Source: Armatimonadota bacterium (lineage in GTDB: Bacteria > Armatimonadota > Fimbriimonadia > Fimbriimonadales > ATM1). Taken from it: a stretch of 11,156 nt of DNA. Below the pieces are notes generated by a model, which was not told where the DNA came from, did no database searches, and saw only the letters and a list, made by a program, of their open reading frames with translations. Shown in pieces: positions 1 through 8,002 of the stretch. A program made the translations under genes and the position numbers. Each line of letters begins with the position of its first letter. Positions within the stretch are counted from its first letter, which is position 1. Location of the stretch: contig JACDEQ010000050.1 of assembly GCA_013816225.1 (NCBI GenBank), positions 1-11,156 of the forward strand, written 5' to 3'.

Positions 1-649
1 CAATGACGATGGCCTTTTCGCTAAGTTCGGCCTTGATCTTCTTCGCCAGGAAGTCGATGGCGCCGACGTATCCATAGACGAGGCCGGACTGAAGGCTGCC
101 GCGTGTGTCGCGCCCGATCGCCTCTTTCGGAGCAGCGATGTCGACATTGGGGAGCTTAGCCGCACGCGAGAAGAGGGCCTCCATCGCCACGATCGGCCCC
201 GGCAGGATGCTTCCGCCGACATACTCGCCTTCTAGCCCGACCACGTCGAAGGTGGTTGCCGTGCCGAAGTCGACCACAATCGCCGGCGTCGAGTGGAGGG
301 CCTTGGCGGCAACTGCGTTCGCGAGACGGTCGGCGCCGACGGCCGAAGGCGGATCGTAGAGCACCGGAATGCCCGCCGAGTTTGCTTCGAGAAATTGAAT
401 CTCCTTGTCGAGCCATCGAGTTGCGAAGAGGTTCAATGCCTGCGTTAGGGCCGGTACGACGTTGGCGCAGAAGACCGCTTCCGGCTTCGGTTCGATACTC
501 GACTCGCGACACAGGGACAAGTAGAAGTCGGCGATTTGGTCTTCTGTAGCGCCGGCGTCGGTCCGATAACGCCAGATGGCCCCCCAATCGGCACCGTCCC
601 AAAGGCCGAAAACCGTGTGGGTGTTGCCTGCGTCAATCACCAAGAGCAT
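1..649 (-). CDS. coaX: Type III pantothenate kinase (3' end beyond window)
   Basis: Cytoplasmic ATP-dependent phosphorylation of pantothenate, the first step of coenzyme A synthesis. The frame read from the ATG at 649 gives 216 residues without a stop before the window edge; the family is usually about 250-270 aa, so roughly the last 40-50 residues are missing. Visible motifs are the N-terminal phosphate-binding DAGNT (residues 6-10), GADRLAN (105-111), which carries the conserved Asp of type III enzymes, DFGTATTFD (127-135), GGSILPG (145-151) and the late TRGSLQSGLVYG block (182-193). These mark the CoaX type of the ASKHA fold, not the CoaA P-loop kinase. The ATG lies inside the last codons of glmM (17-nt overlap), which suggests translational coupling; a purine-rich AAGGAAGAG lies upstream. 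Last visible gene of the operon. Identification is secure. Confidence 0.95.
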   Translation of the reverse strand, partial: MLLVIDAGNTHTVFGLWDGADWGAIWRYRTDAGATEDQIADFYLSLCRESSIEPKPEAVFCANVVPALTQALNLFATRWLDKEIQFLEANSAGIPVLYDPPSAVGADRLANAVAAKALHSTPAIVVDFGTATTFDVVGLEGEYVGGSILPGPIVAMEALFSRAAKLPNVDIAAPKEAIGRDTRGSLQSGLVYGYVGAIDFLAKKIKAELSEKAIVI

Positions 650-2003
650 GGGTTAGATCCACTCTTCCTTGAACTTGGCCGCCGAGGTCTTGTTGGACCC
701 TGGCCACAATTTCGTCGGCGACAGCGTCGCGTTGAACCGAGTCTTCGGCTTCTACCATAACCCGGATCATCGGTTGGGTGCCGCTGGGGCGGACGACGAT
801 GCGCCCGCGTTCGCCAAACTCGCCCGAACGCATTGCAACCAGATTATGGATGTCGGTAGCCTGCTGCCAAACCTTTCTATCCGGTACGCGGACGTTCACG
901 AGTAGTTGGGGCCAATTTTCGAAGACCGGGGGCAACTCCGAAGCCGCACAGCCGGACTTTCGCAAGACGCGGAGCAGCTGGAGGGCGGTGAGGAGACCGT
1001 CGCCGGTAGGCGTCAGGTCGCTAAATATGATGTGGCCGCTCTGCTCGCCGCCGACTTTCGCGCCGGTTTCGGCTATACGCTCAGCGACGTACCGGTCACC
1101 CACACCCGTCCTTTCAAGAGTGATCCCTAGGCCTTCGAGAGCGCGCTCGAAGCCCATGTTGCTCATCACCGTTCCGACGATGATCGGCGGCTCCAGCTTG
1201 TCCCAGTTCTTCCAAAATGCCGACCAGATTCCCATCAAACGGTCGCCATTGATCAGCTTGCCGCCTTCGTCGCTGAACACACAGCGATCTGCGTCGCCGT
1301 CGAAGGCGATCCCGAGGGCCGCGTTCGATTCGACAGTAAGCTGTTGGATCATGCCTGGGTTCGTTGCGCCGCACTCGTGGTTAATATTCGTGCCGTCAGG
1401 TTGGTCGAACATCGAAACGACCTCGGCTCCCAGATTGCGCAGGAGTCGCGGTGCGATCGCGGACGCCGCACCGTTTGCGCAGTCGACCGCGACGCGCAGA
1501 CCGTCAAGCCTTTCCGGCAGTTGGTCCGATAGCCAGGATTCGTACGCGCTCAGCAACTGCGGTTCCTGACTCAAAGCGCCGACCTGGTCGCCGGCGACGC
1601 TCGGGAGGTTATCGATCAGAGCTTCGATTTCGGTTTCGGCGGTGTCGGATAGCTTCCGGCCGTCGTGTCCGAGGAACTTGATGCCGTTATCTTCTGCGGG
1701 GTTGTGGCTGGCCGAGACCACGGCGCCCAAGTGAAATGTGTAGGAGGTGCGGACGGCGAACGAAACGCCGGGAGTCGGCGAAACACCCAGGGTCGTCACA
1801 TCGACGCCCGCCGAGTTGAATCCAGCTGCGAGCGCCGCGCCCAGCATCGGGCCGCTCTTGCGGGTGTCTCTGCCGATAACTGCGCTGCCGCCCCCGCTGT
1901 TTCGAAGCCAACTTCCTGCGGCCCTGCCAAGACGAACGGCCAGATCGGGGGTTAGGTCTTTGTTGGCGACGCCGCGGATACCGTCGGTGCCGAACAGGCT
2001 CAA
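633..2003 (-). CDS. glmM: Phosphoglucosamine mutase
   Basis: Converts glucosamine-6-phosphate to glucosamine-1-phosphate in the cytoplasm, on the route to UDP-GlcNAc and thus peptidoglycan (and LPS where present). The 456-aa length is normal for the family. It opens with the diagnostic SLFGTDGIRG. The phosphoserine loop is SASHNP (97-102, phosphorylated Ser99 by family analogy). The Mg-binding loop is DGDADR (235-240), the sugar-binding loop GGEQSGH (318-324) and the phosphate-binding loop RPSGTQPMIRVM (405-416). In this last loop the usual Glu of SGTEP is Gln. The start codon is TTG (2003-2001), chosen because it places the invariant LFGTDGIRG at the N terminus and overlaps the grpE stop as TTGA; AAAGG lies about 10 nt upstream. 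It follows grpE and overlaps coaX by 17 nt, so it is very likely cotranscribed with both. Confidence 0.97.
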   Translation of the reverse strand: MSLFGTDGIRGVANKDLTPDLAVRLGRAAGSWLRNSGGGSAVIGRDTRKSGPMLGAALAAGFNSAGVDVTTLGVSPTPGVSFAVRTSYTFHLGAVVSASHNPAEDNGIKFLGHDGRKLSDTAETEIEALIDNLPSVAGDQVGALSQEPQLLSAYESWLSDQLPERLDGLRVAVDCANGAASAIAPRLLRNLGAEVVSMFDQPDGTNINHECGATNPGMIQQLTVESNAALGIAFDGDADRCVFSDEGGKLINGDRLMGIWSAFWKNWDKLEPPIIVGTVMSNMGFERALEGLGITLERTGVGDRYVAERIAETGAKVGGEQSGHIIFSDLTPTGDGLLTALQLLRVLRKSGCAASELPPVFENWPQLLVNVRVPDRKVWQQATDIHNLVAMRSGEFGERGRIVVRPSGTQPMIRVMVEAEDSVQRDAVADEIVARVQQDLGGQVQGRVDLTHALGD

Positions 2004-2542
2004 GATTTCTTGCCTTTGCTCACACGCGCCTTAGTTGGGCGCAAAACCTTCTTGCCAATAGCGTATCCCCTTTCGATTTCGCCGATGACGGTGCCTTCGT
2101 CGTGCTCGCTGTCCTCGGTTGCAACAGCCTCGTGGATGTGCGGGTCGAACGGCAAGCCGACGGCAAGAATGGGTCGGACGTTGTACTCCTCGAGCGCTGC
2201 GCGCAACTGCTTGTCCACTAGACGGACGCCTTCGATAAGGGATTCGATGTTCGTCCCTGCCTCCGCCGCTTCGAGAGTTCTCTCGAAGTTGTCGAGTACC
2301 GGCAGGAGCTTGCCGGCTAACCCAGCGGCAACCGCTTCCTTGGCGTGCTGCATGTCCTGGACAGACCGACGGCGATAGTTCTGCAGGTCCGCGATCGCTC
2401 GAAGCATTCCGTCGCGGGTTTCTGCTAACTGCCGTTCTAGATCTGCCACTTGTGCCTCGAGATCGGCAATGCGGCCGTCGTCCGTTGCGTCCAATGGACC
2501 TTCGATCTCCTTGACGTCGCTCGGTTCCTCGGGTTCAATCAT
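2000..2542 (-). CDS. grpE: GrpE nucleotide-exchange factor for DnaK
   Basis: Cochaperone that releases ADP from the Hsp70 DnaK and so resets its substrate cycle; cytoplasmic homodimer. The protein has 180 aa, typical for GrpE. An acidic, likely disordered start (residues 1-22) leads into a long coiled-coil helix (about 23-70, with LEAQVADLERQLAE heptads). The four-helix region carries LPVLDNFERTLEAAE (80-94), and the C-terminal beta-wing carries FDPHIHEAV (132-140) and GYAIGKKVLRPTKARVSKG, the family signature. The tail is lysine-rich. The ATG at 2542 is 25 nt downstream of the VanW-family gene, with only a weak AGGT upstream, and the TGA stop overlaps the glmM TTG start. No dnaK, dnaJ or hrcA is present in the window, so this grpE is separated from the chaperone genes it often accompanies. 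No CIRCE-like element was seen. Confidence 0.96.
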   Translation of the reverse strand: MIEPEEPSDVKEIEGPLDATDDGRIADLEAQVADLERQLAETRDGMLRAIADLQNYRRRSVQDMQHAKEAVAAGLAGKLLPVLDNFERTLEAAEAGTNIESLIEGVRLVDKQLRAALEEYNVRPILAVGLPFDPHIHEAVATEDSEHDEGTVIGEIERGYAIGKKVLRPTKARVSKGKKS

Positions 2543-2567
2543 CCAGTGCGATTTTACCTGCGGGCAG

Positions 2568-3320
2568 TTAGTCGCCCCGCTGGATGATCCGGTTCATCGC
2601 GGGGTAGGAGTCTTTGGACAATAGCTCGCGACGCTCTCCCGTTGGTCCGCGGAACACGCGGAGAGTTGAGACGCTGTAGCCATGCTTTCCTGGATTCGCG
2701 ATGTTGCCGCTTGCGCCACGCGCGTCGGACAACGTTTGCGGCTCGCGGACGCTGTCGACGATTTGGATTATCGCAACGGCGTCTTTCAGGTGTGATTTCC
2801 CAAGGATTTCGCACACGACCCGCTTGTCCTGGACTCGCGCGACGATCCGGACGGGCCAGGGGCGTGGATTTCTAAACCGCAAATCGATGTTGCTGTAGGC
2901 CACCGCGGCGTCTCGGCCAGGGGGGATATAGCCCGGAGCGAATCGGTGGCGGTGACGCTCGGTGATTTCCATTCCAGCAAGCAAGGCTGTGTTGTAGAGG
3001 GTAGAAGAGGTTTGGCAGACGCCGCCTCCCCACGTCCAAACCAGTTGGCCATTGAAGCTGACGGGGGCCCTTCGGTAGCCCTCGTCTCGGGACCAAGTGC
3101 CGACAACCTTGTTGAACGAGAATTCTTCGCCGGGAGCGATGACGACGCCGTCGAGCTTTGAGAGCGCAAGGCCCGCATTCAGGCGCTGACCCTTGACGCG
3201 GCCTTCCAATGGCGTCGCGTACGCGGAAAGCACGACCTCGGGCGGAGGCGTCGCGACGAGGCCGAAAACGACGCCACCCGCCAGCAGCGCGGTCGCGCCG
3301 AGCGGAACGAAAGCCTTCAT
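2568..3320 (-). CDS. VanW-family envelope protein
   Basis: A 250-aa protein with an N-terminal hydrophobic segment (about residues 4-23), consistent with a signal peptide or signal anchor, followed almost directly by a VanW domain (about 45-165). Recognisable VanW blocks are VIAPGEEFSFNKVVG (60-74), GYRRAPVSFNGQLV (81-94), GGGVCQTSSTLYNTALLAG (98-116), YIPPGRDAAV (131-140) and DLRFRNP (146-152). The C-terminal part, with an RVFRGPTGERRELLSKDSY-like stretch, resembles the tail of other VanW/YoaR-type proteins. VanW was named from vancomycin-resistance clusters, but its biochemical role is not established; this is an exported protein probably acting near peptidoglycan. The start at 3320 was chosen over an in-frame upstream start at 3527, because it gives the signal sequence at once, has GGAAG upstream, and forms an ATGA overlap with the alpha-2-macroglobulin stop. 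The longer frame would run through that gene. Confidence 0.88.
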   Translation of the reverse strand: MKAFVPLGATALLAGGVVFGLVATPPPEVVLSAYATPLEGRVKGQRLNAGLALSKLDGVVIAPGEEFSFNKVVGTWSRDEGYRRAPVSFNGQLVWTWGGGVCQTSSTLYNTALLAGMEITERHRHRFAPGYIPPGRDAAVAYSNIDLRFRNPRPWPVRIVARVQDKRVVCEILGKSHLKDAVAIIQIVDSVREPQTLSDARGASGNIANPGKHGYSVSTLRVFRGPTGERRELLSKDSYPAMNRIIQRGD

Positions 3321-6300
3321 CGCTTGACTTCCAAGGCTTGCTCGCCCGTCGACGCACGAACGTCGGGATCGTACATGTTGCTCAACGTCGTGGGCATCGC
3401 CCGCGCCAAGCCCGGGAGCTCGGCTCGCATCGTGTATTCGATGGTGCTGACGCCCGGCGGCAGCCGCCGCGCGAAGAATACGATCTTGTCGTCGCGGATG
3501 TCGGTTCGCGACCACCATCGTTCCCATGCGTCGTCAGGGTTCTCGCGCTCCGTGATTTCACAGCCGGAGGGCACCGGGTCCTCGATCATCATGAACTCGC
3601 GCTCTTTGTCACTGTTGATCGTGAGGATTACGCGGATGAGGTCGCCTGCATCGATCTCGCCGATCGTGTCCTTGGAGGGCAGCAGGCGCATGGTTCCGTC
3701 GTCAAGGCGGCGTACCTGGAGCCGGTGGTAGGCCCGCTCTACGCGCAAGTCTTCGCCGGTGAGCGTCTGCGCGAGTTTGCCGGTGTTTACTACTTGGCGC
3801 GACTCGATCGAGTAGTAACAGTTGCCCTGACCCGTGATTCTGATGTCGATGCGGTTGTCGCCTGCGCGAAGGGCGGTAAACGGTACGTCGACCTTCAGAT
3901 TATTCGCGGCACTCGCCGGCGTAACCAGGATCGATTTGAACGGATTGCCGTTAAACAGGATGTCGAGGCCGTAGTTCGGAGCAGCCTCTTCATTGGTCGT
4001 CATGTACTTGGCTAGGGCTAGGAGAACGAACGATGTATCGCGTGTGCTGAACCAGTGGTCGCCGCGACGCTGGAGCATGAGCCAACGTATCGCCTTGGGC
4101 AGAATTGGGTGCTGCGGGTTCGACGTGGCGATTGCGAGGACTGCCTGTGCAGAAGTCTCGACGCCGTACCAACTTTCCTTCCAGCTAGCGCGCGAAGGGC
4201 CGGCTTCCGCCATCTGGGCGAGCCTGGTGACGGCGGTCTGCTCTTCAGTCGCGAATTCCTCACCCAGGGTGTTATAGGTAATGACGAGTGGGATCAGGAG
4301 CTCCGGTGTGAACGCCTTGCCCAAGTTCACCTGACGCACTTTTTGTGCGCAGAAATCGGTCTGGCCATTGAGTGCAAGGGCGCGGATGAGGTGCAGGCTG
4401 TCCGCGTCCGGCTCGCCGAGCATCTTCGTGCGCTCGAGTTCGTTAAGAGTGTTCTTTGCCCACCCGATTGCGTTGTCACGCGAGAACTTCGGCGGTGCAA
4501 AGCCGGCTTTTGCCGCCCGGTAGTAGCCTTCGAGCACGTAGGCCGTCATCCAGGGGTCCGATTGGTCGTACTCCCACCAGCCCCATCCCCCATCCGTATG
4601 CTGCATCGCGCGGAGCTTTAGGAAGCCTTTTTCGATCATGTCAGGGAGTTGGGCTTGAAGGCCCGGCTGCGAAATACCGAGTTGCTTCAGGGTCGACGAG
4701 ACCACCACGCTCGGCAAGAACCGGCTCATCGTCTGCTCGGTGCAGCCGTACGGGTAGCCGACCAGGTATTCGAGTGAACCCAGCAGTGAGGAGCCGAGGC
4801 TCGGGGCGAGGTTCACCGTGAGGTTTCCAGTCCCGGGCACGTAGCCTTGGTGGACACTTAGGTGCACCGTCCCATCCGAGCGCACATCGCCGGTGTAGTT
4901 CGCGACCACCTTTCGCCCGTAAGGTTCGATTGGTATCGTGCGACGCTCGGCGTCACTCCCTCCGGTTCGGGCGGTCGCTTGTGCGGTGATGACCGCTGAG
5001 CCTACCCGCGGCGCCCGGACGAACCATGTGACGGTTTCCGGCGCATCTGTACCGACGCTAACCGATTGCCTGATATCCCCATCGATATGAATACCCTGTG
5101 CTGCGAGTGCCACAGTAACCTCTTGGCGAGCACCGGTGTTGTTGTGTACCATTGCAGATATCTGTACATGGTCGCCCTGTGTGAAGAAACGTGGAGCTTG
5201 GAGGCGCACCATCACGGGTTTGCGCGCGACGACGTTGGAGGTCACCTTGCCGACCAGTGAATCGCTCGTAATGCCCGTAGCCGTCGCCCGCCAAGACGTA
5301 ACGTTGTCCGGCAAGTCTACGGAGACGGTCGCCTGGCCTTGGGCGTTCGTGATTACGGACGGGCGCCACATTGCTGTATCCAGAAAGCGCTCGCGCACCT
5401 CGCCGGCGACGACGTCCTTGTCACCGTCTCCGAGATAGATCTCAGGGAAAGAGTAGTACGTTTCGACCGCATTGCGCCTCTTCGGATAGAAATGGTTTAC
5501 GATATCGGCGTCGTCTTTCCGGATGGCGTAAATCGATTCATCCACGACACCGAAAGAGAGCTCGGCGGGAACCGGCCGACCCTGCCCGTCTTTCGTAGAT
5601 ATCCGATAGGTTGCCTTTTCTTTCGGTTTATAAACGGGTTTGTCGGCTTCTATAGATATCTGCAGCAATTTCTGCGATAAATCCACGGAAAGCCGTTTGC
5701 TGTTTTCGTAGAATTTCTTATTCGAAACAAATGCAACATTGATGTAAGTGTTCGGCGCGTAACTAGGCCTTATCGGAAGCTCGATAAGCGCGGAACCCTT
5801 TGACAGGGAAACTAGCTTCGAGAATTCGATGTCTCCGCCTTCAACCGTCAATAGCGCAGATGCGTCATCGGCTTGCGAATTGATCAGAACCTGCGCTTTC
5901 TCGCCGACTTTGTATTGCTTCTTGTCCACAACGAGCGATACTTTGCCAGGCTGGGAAGAGAAATCGAATCCGGATGAGTCGGTGACGTAAATGTATTGAC
6001 GCGCTTCAATTTCATTGCTTCGCCGGTCCTTCGCAATGGATTTAATGATAAATGAGCCCGCTTGAGGCGCCGTAACGGGAAGGGTCACGATTCCCGCCTG
6101 GTTCGTTCTCAGCGTGTTCTCGCCCGAGGGAGCAAAAATGCTATTATTGCCGTCCCAGGTCTCATAGCCGTATACGATTCTGACCAAAGCATTGGCGATT
6201 GGGCGCTTGGCCGTGTGGCTGAGAGCGGTCACAGTAACATTTGTGGTGCCCGAGGGCTGCAGGATGTAATCGTCCGTTTCGAGGGAGAGTGAGAATTCGC

Positions 6301-8002
6301 CCCGAACGATTTTGACCTTGCCTTCACCGGAATAAAATTTCCCGCCGGCGTCCGCAACGTCAGCCGAAATGGTGTAGATATAATCGGTTTCGGGATCTTG
6401 TCCGTCGAGGTTTGTGTCGAAGGAAACCGTAGCTTCGCCCTGGCCGTTTGTTTCCGCCTCGACCGTCTTGACCAGCTCCCCGGCGGAGTCGAACTCTTCG
6501 CCTTGATACTCCTCGGCGTATTCTTCGCTCGTATAAGAGCTCCAGTCGGGCGCGCGATAGATGTATGCGGTGACCTTTGCGCCCACAACGGGTCCGCCGA
6601 AATAATACTGGGAGTTAATAGTCGCGCTCGCGGTGTCGCCGAGCACGAAATAAGGCTCAGAACCCCTTACTTTGACCGTATACTCGGGTTTCCGATACGC
6701 GGCGATCGGCACGCTCTTCGATTCCTCGAATCCGCCGATCTTGCACTTGATCGAATACGAGCCGGTGAGAGCTTCGGAGCTTAGCTTGAAAGAACCCCAA
6801 ACACTCCCTCGGCCGTTGGGGCTCAGCCGCTTGGTTTCGAGAAGGTTGTCGTCCGGGTCGCGGATTTCGATAACCCCGGGGGTAGCCATAGGGACCGAAT
6901 AGTTGTCGGCTACGAGGCGCCTCAGGATGCATTTATACGATATTTCGTCGCCGGGGCGATAAATCGGGCGATCGGTGTAGATAAAGGCGCGTAGCCCTAC
7001 CCCTTCGTCTCCTGCGTAATGAGTAAAGGCGACGATCGCCGTGGAGTTTTGCCTCTTTGCGACAATCGCGGCGTTTGCATCGCTGGAGAAATTGGCCGGA
7101 AGTGCGAGACGCAGCATGCCTTGGCCATCGGACTTCCCGGGTGAGGTGGCGACGTCTTTTTGATGAATGGAGATTGCGGCTCCCGGGATTGGGGCTCCTG
7201 TCTGAATGTCGGTTACATAGCAAAGGATGTCTCTACCGGATTTTTTCGTGATCAACGCGATGTCGGAGACGGCGACCCAGGTGCCTGACTTTAGATTGGA
7301 AGACGCGGCGCCGACCCAATAGAATCCGTTTCCGAGAGCTGGCAGCGTAATATCCTCGACAAAGGAGCCTTCGGCGTCTCTCCGGATTATCGTATGGTTC
7401 ATCGACGATTTCGGCGCGAAGACGGTTCGATCGTCGGTTTTGACGCCTTCGCTCCACCGATACGCCGCGCTAAGCATCGATTGCAGGCCGCCACCCTTTA
7501 TCAGTCGGTCGAGATTAATAGAATAGATTTCAAGAGCGACTCTATCATCGAAACCAAATCCTTCGACATTGATCGTAGGCCGCTCGTGAGTCGAGAACAC
7601 GTGCTGGGCCGCGTTCAGCTTTAGGTGTGGCGCGCCGGGTTGAAGCTCGAGGCCGAGGTCGGGGTTCTTCCCCTCCACGACGGCGAATTTCGTCTCCTTC
7701 ATCGCGTGTGCCTTCGCGTAAGCTTCGATCGTGTAGGCTCCGGCCGGCACGTTAGTGAATCGGAATCGGCCGCCCCCTTTCGTTAGGGTCGTCTTGCTGG
7801 CAGTATGCCAGTCCGGTATTTCGAATTGGGGCCTGAGGACCACGGTAACACCAGGGAGGCCTTTGCTGTTTTCGGCCATGGCCGCGGTACCTTCCAGAGT
7901 GCCGAGCGGAGTTTCATCGCGCACACCTACGGCCATTAGAACGCCAACGAGCAGCAGTGCGAAGGCGCCGACGACGAAGCGGTTGTTAAGCAGGTTCTTC
8001 AT
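3317..8002 (-). CDS. Bacterial alpha-2-macroglobulin (thioester protease trap)
   Basis: A 1561-aa exported protein of the alpha-2-macroglobulin/MG2 family. In this family cleavage of a bait region by a protease exposes a thioester that captures the attacker; bacterial members act in the periplasm. Residues 8-27 form a hydrophobic signal or anchor with no lipobox Cys. Next comes a CarboxypepD_reg/CnaB-like beta domain (about 33-115). The MG2 signature TDRPIYRPGD is at 343-352 and YRKPEY at 436-441, followed by further macroglobulin beta domains. VVDESIYAI (about 819-827) precedes a short bait-like region (about 832-872), then the A2M segment with MWRPSVIT (Trp879). The thioester domain has GYPYGCTEQTMSRF, Cys1087 and Gln1090 being the bond pair, and GGWGWW (1138-1143). 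The C-terminal receptor-like beta domain ends near YDPDVRA. The gene overlaps its upstream neighbour by 17 nt with no clear Shine-Dalgarno, and VanW by 4 nt. In proteobacteria the usual partner is PbpC, which is not seen here. Confidence 0.95.
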   Translation of the reverse strand: MKNLLNNRFVVGAFALLLVGVLMAVGVRDETPLGTLEGTAAMAENSKGLPGVTVVLRPQFEIPDWHTASKTTLTKGGGRFRFTNVPAGAYTIEAYAKAHAMKETKFAVVEGKNPDLGLELQPGAPHLKLNAAQHVFSTHERPTINVEGFGFDDRVALEIYSINLDRLIKGGGLQSMLSAAYRWSEGVKTDDRTVFAPKSSMNHTIIRRDAEGSFVEDITLPALGNGFYWVGAASSNLKSGTWVAVSDIALITKKSGRDILCYVTDIQTGAPIPGAAISIHQKDVATSPGKSDGQGMLRLALPANFSSDANAAIVAKRQNSTAIVAFTHYAGDEGVGLRAFIYTDRPIYRPGDEISYKCILRRLVADNYSVPMATPGVIEIRDPDDNLLETKRLSPNGRGSVWGSFKLSSEALTGSYSIKCKIGGFEESKSVPIAAYRKPEYTVKVRGSEPYFVLGDTASATINSQYYFGGPVVGAKVTAYIYRAPDWSSYTSEEYAEEYQGEEFDSAGELVKTVEAETNGQGEATVSFDTNLDGQDPETDYIYTISADVADAGGKFYSGEGKVKIVRGEFSLSLETDDYILQPSGTTNVTVTALSHTAKRPIANALVRIVYGYETWDGNNSIFAPSGENTLRTNQAGIVTLPVTAPQAGSFIIKSIAKDRRSNEIEARQYIYVTDSSGFDFSSQPGKVSLVVDKKQYKVGEKAQVLINSQADDASALLTVEGGDIEFSKLVSLSKGSALIELPIRPSYAPNTYINVAFVSNKKFYENSKRLSVDLSQKLLQISIEADKPVYKPKEKATYRISTKDGQGRPVPAELSFGVVDESIYAIRKDDADIVNHFYPKRRNAVETYYSFPEIYLGDGDKDVVAGEVRERFLDTAMWRPSVITNAQGQATVSVDLPDNVTSWRATATGITSDSLVGKVTSNVVARKPVMVRLQAPRFFTQGDHVQISAMVHNNTGARQEVTVALAAQGIHIDGDIRQSVSVGTDAPETVTWFVRAPRVGSAVITAQATARTGGSDAERRTIPIEPYGRKVVANYTGDVRSDGTVHLSVHQGYVPGTGNLTVNLAPSLGSSLLGSLEYLVGYPYGCTEQTMSRFLPSVVVSSTLKQLGISQPGLQAQLPDMIEKGFLKLRAMQHTDGGWGWWEYDQSDPWMTAYVLEGYYRAAKAGFAPPKFSRDNAIGWAKNTLNELERTKMLGEPDADSLHLIRALALNGQTDFCAQKVRQVNLGKAFTPELLIPLVITYNTLGEEFATEEQTAVTRLAQMAEAGPSRASWKESWYGVETSAQAVLAIATSNPQHPILPKAIRWLMLQRRGDHWFSTRDTSFVLLALAKYMTTNEEAAPNYGLDILFNGNPFKSILVTPASAANNLKVDVPFTALRAGDNRIDIRITGQGNCYYSIESRQVVNTGKLAQTLTGEDLRVERAYHRLQVRRLDDGTMRLLPSKDTIGEIDAGDLIRVILTINSDKEREFMMIEDPVPSGCEITERENPDDAWERWWSRTDIRDDKIVFFARRLPPGVSTIEYTMRAELPGLARAMPTTLSNMYDPDVRASTGEQALEVKR

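Noticed and set aside
778..1569. Plus-strand open frame of 263 codons
   Set aside because: It is fully antisense to glmM. Its Ser/Arg/Pro-rich composition is typical of a shadow frame in GC-rich DNA.
3321..3527. N-terminal extension of the VanW protein from the ATG at 3527
   Set aside because: It would overlap the alpha-2-macroglobulin gene by over 200 nt and bury the signal sequence in the interior; the ATG at 3320 is better placed.
3209..4015. Plus-strand open frame of 268 codons
   Set aside because: It lies antisense to the ends of the VanW and alpha-2-macroglobulin genes, whose motifs are unmistakable. Its product is arginine-rich at the start, has no recognisable domain, and lacks a ribosome binding site.
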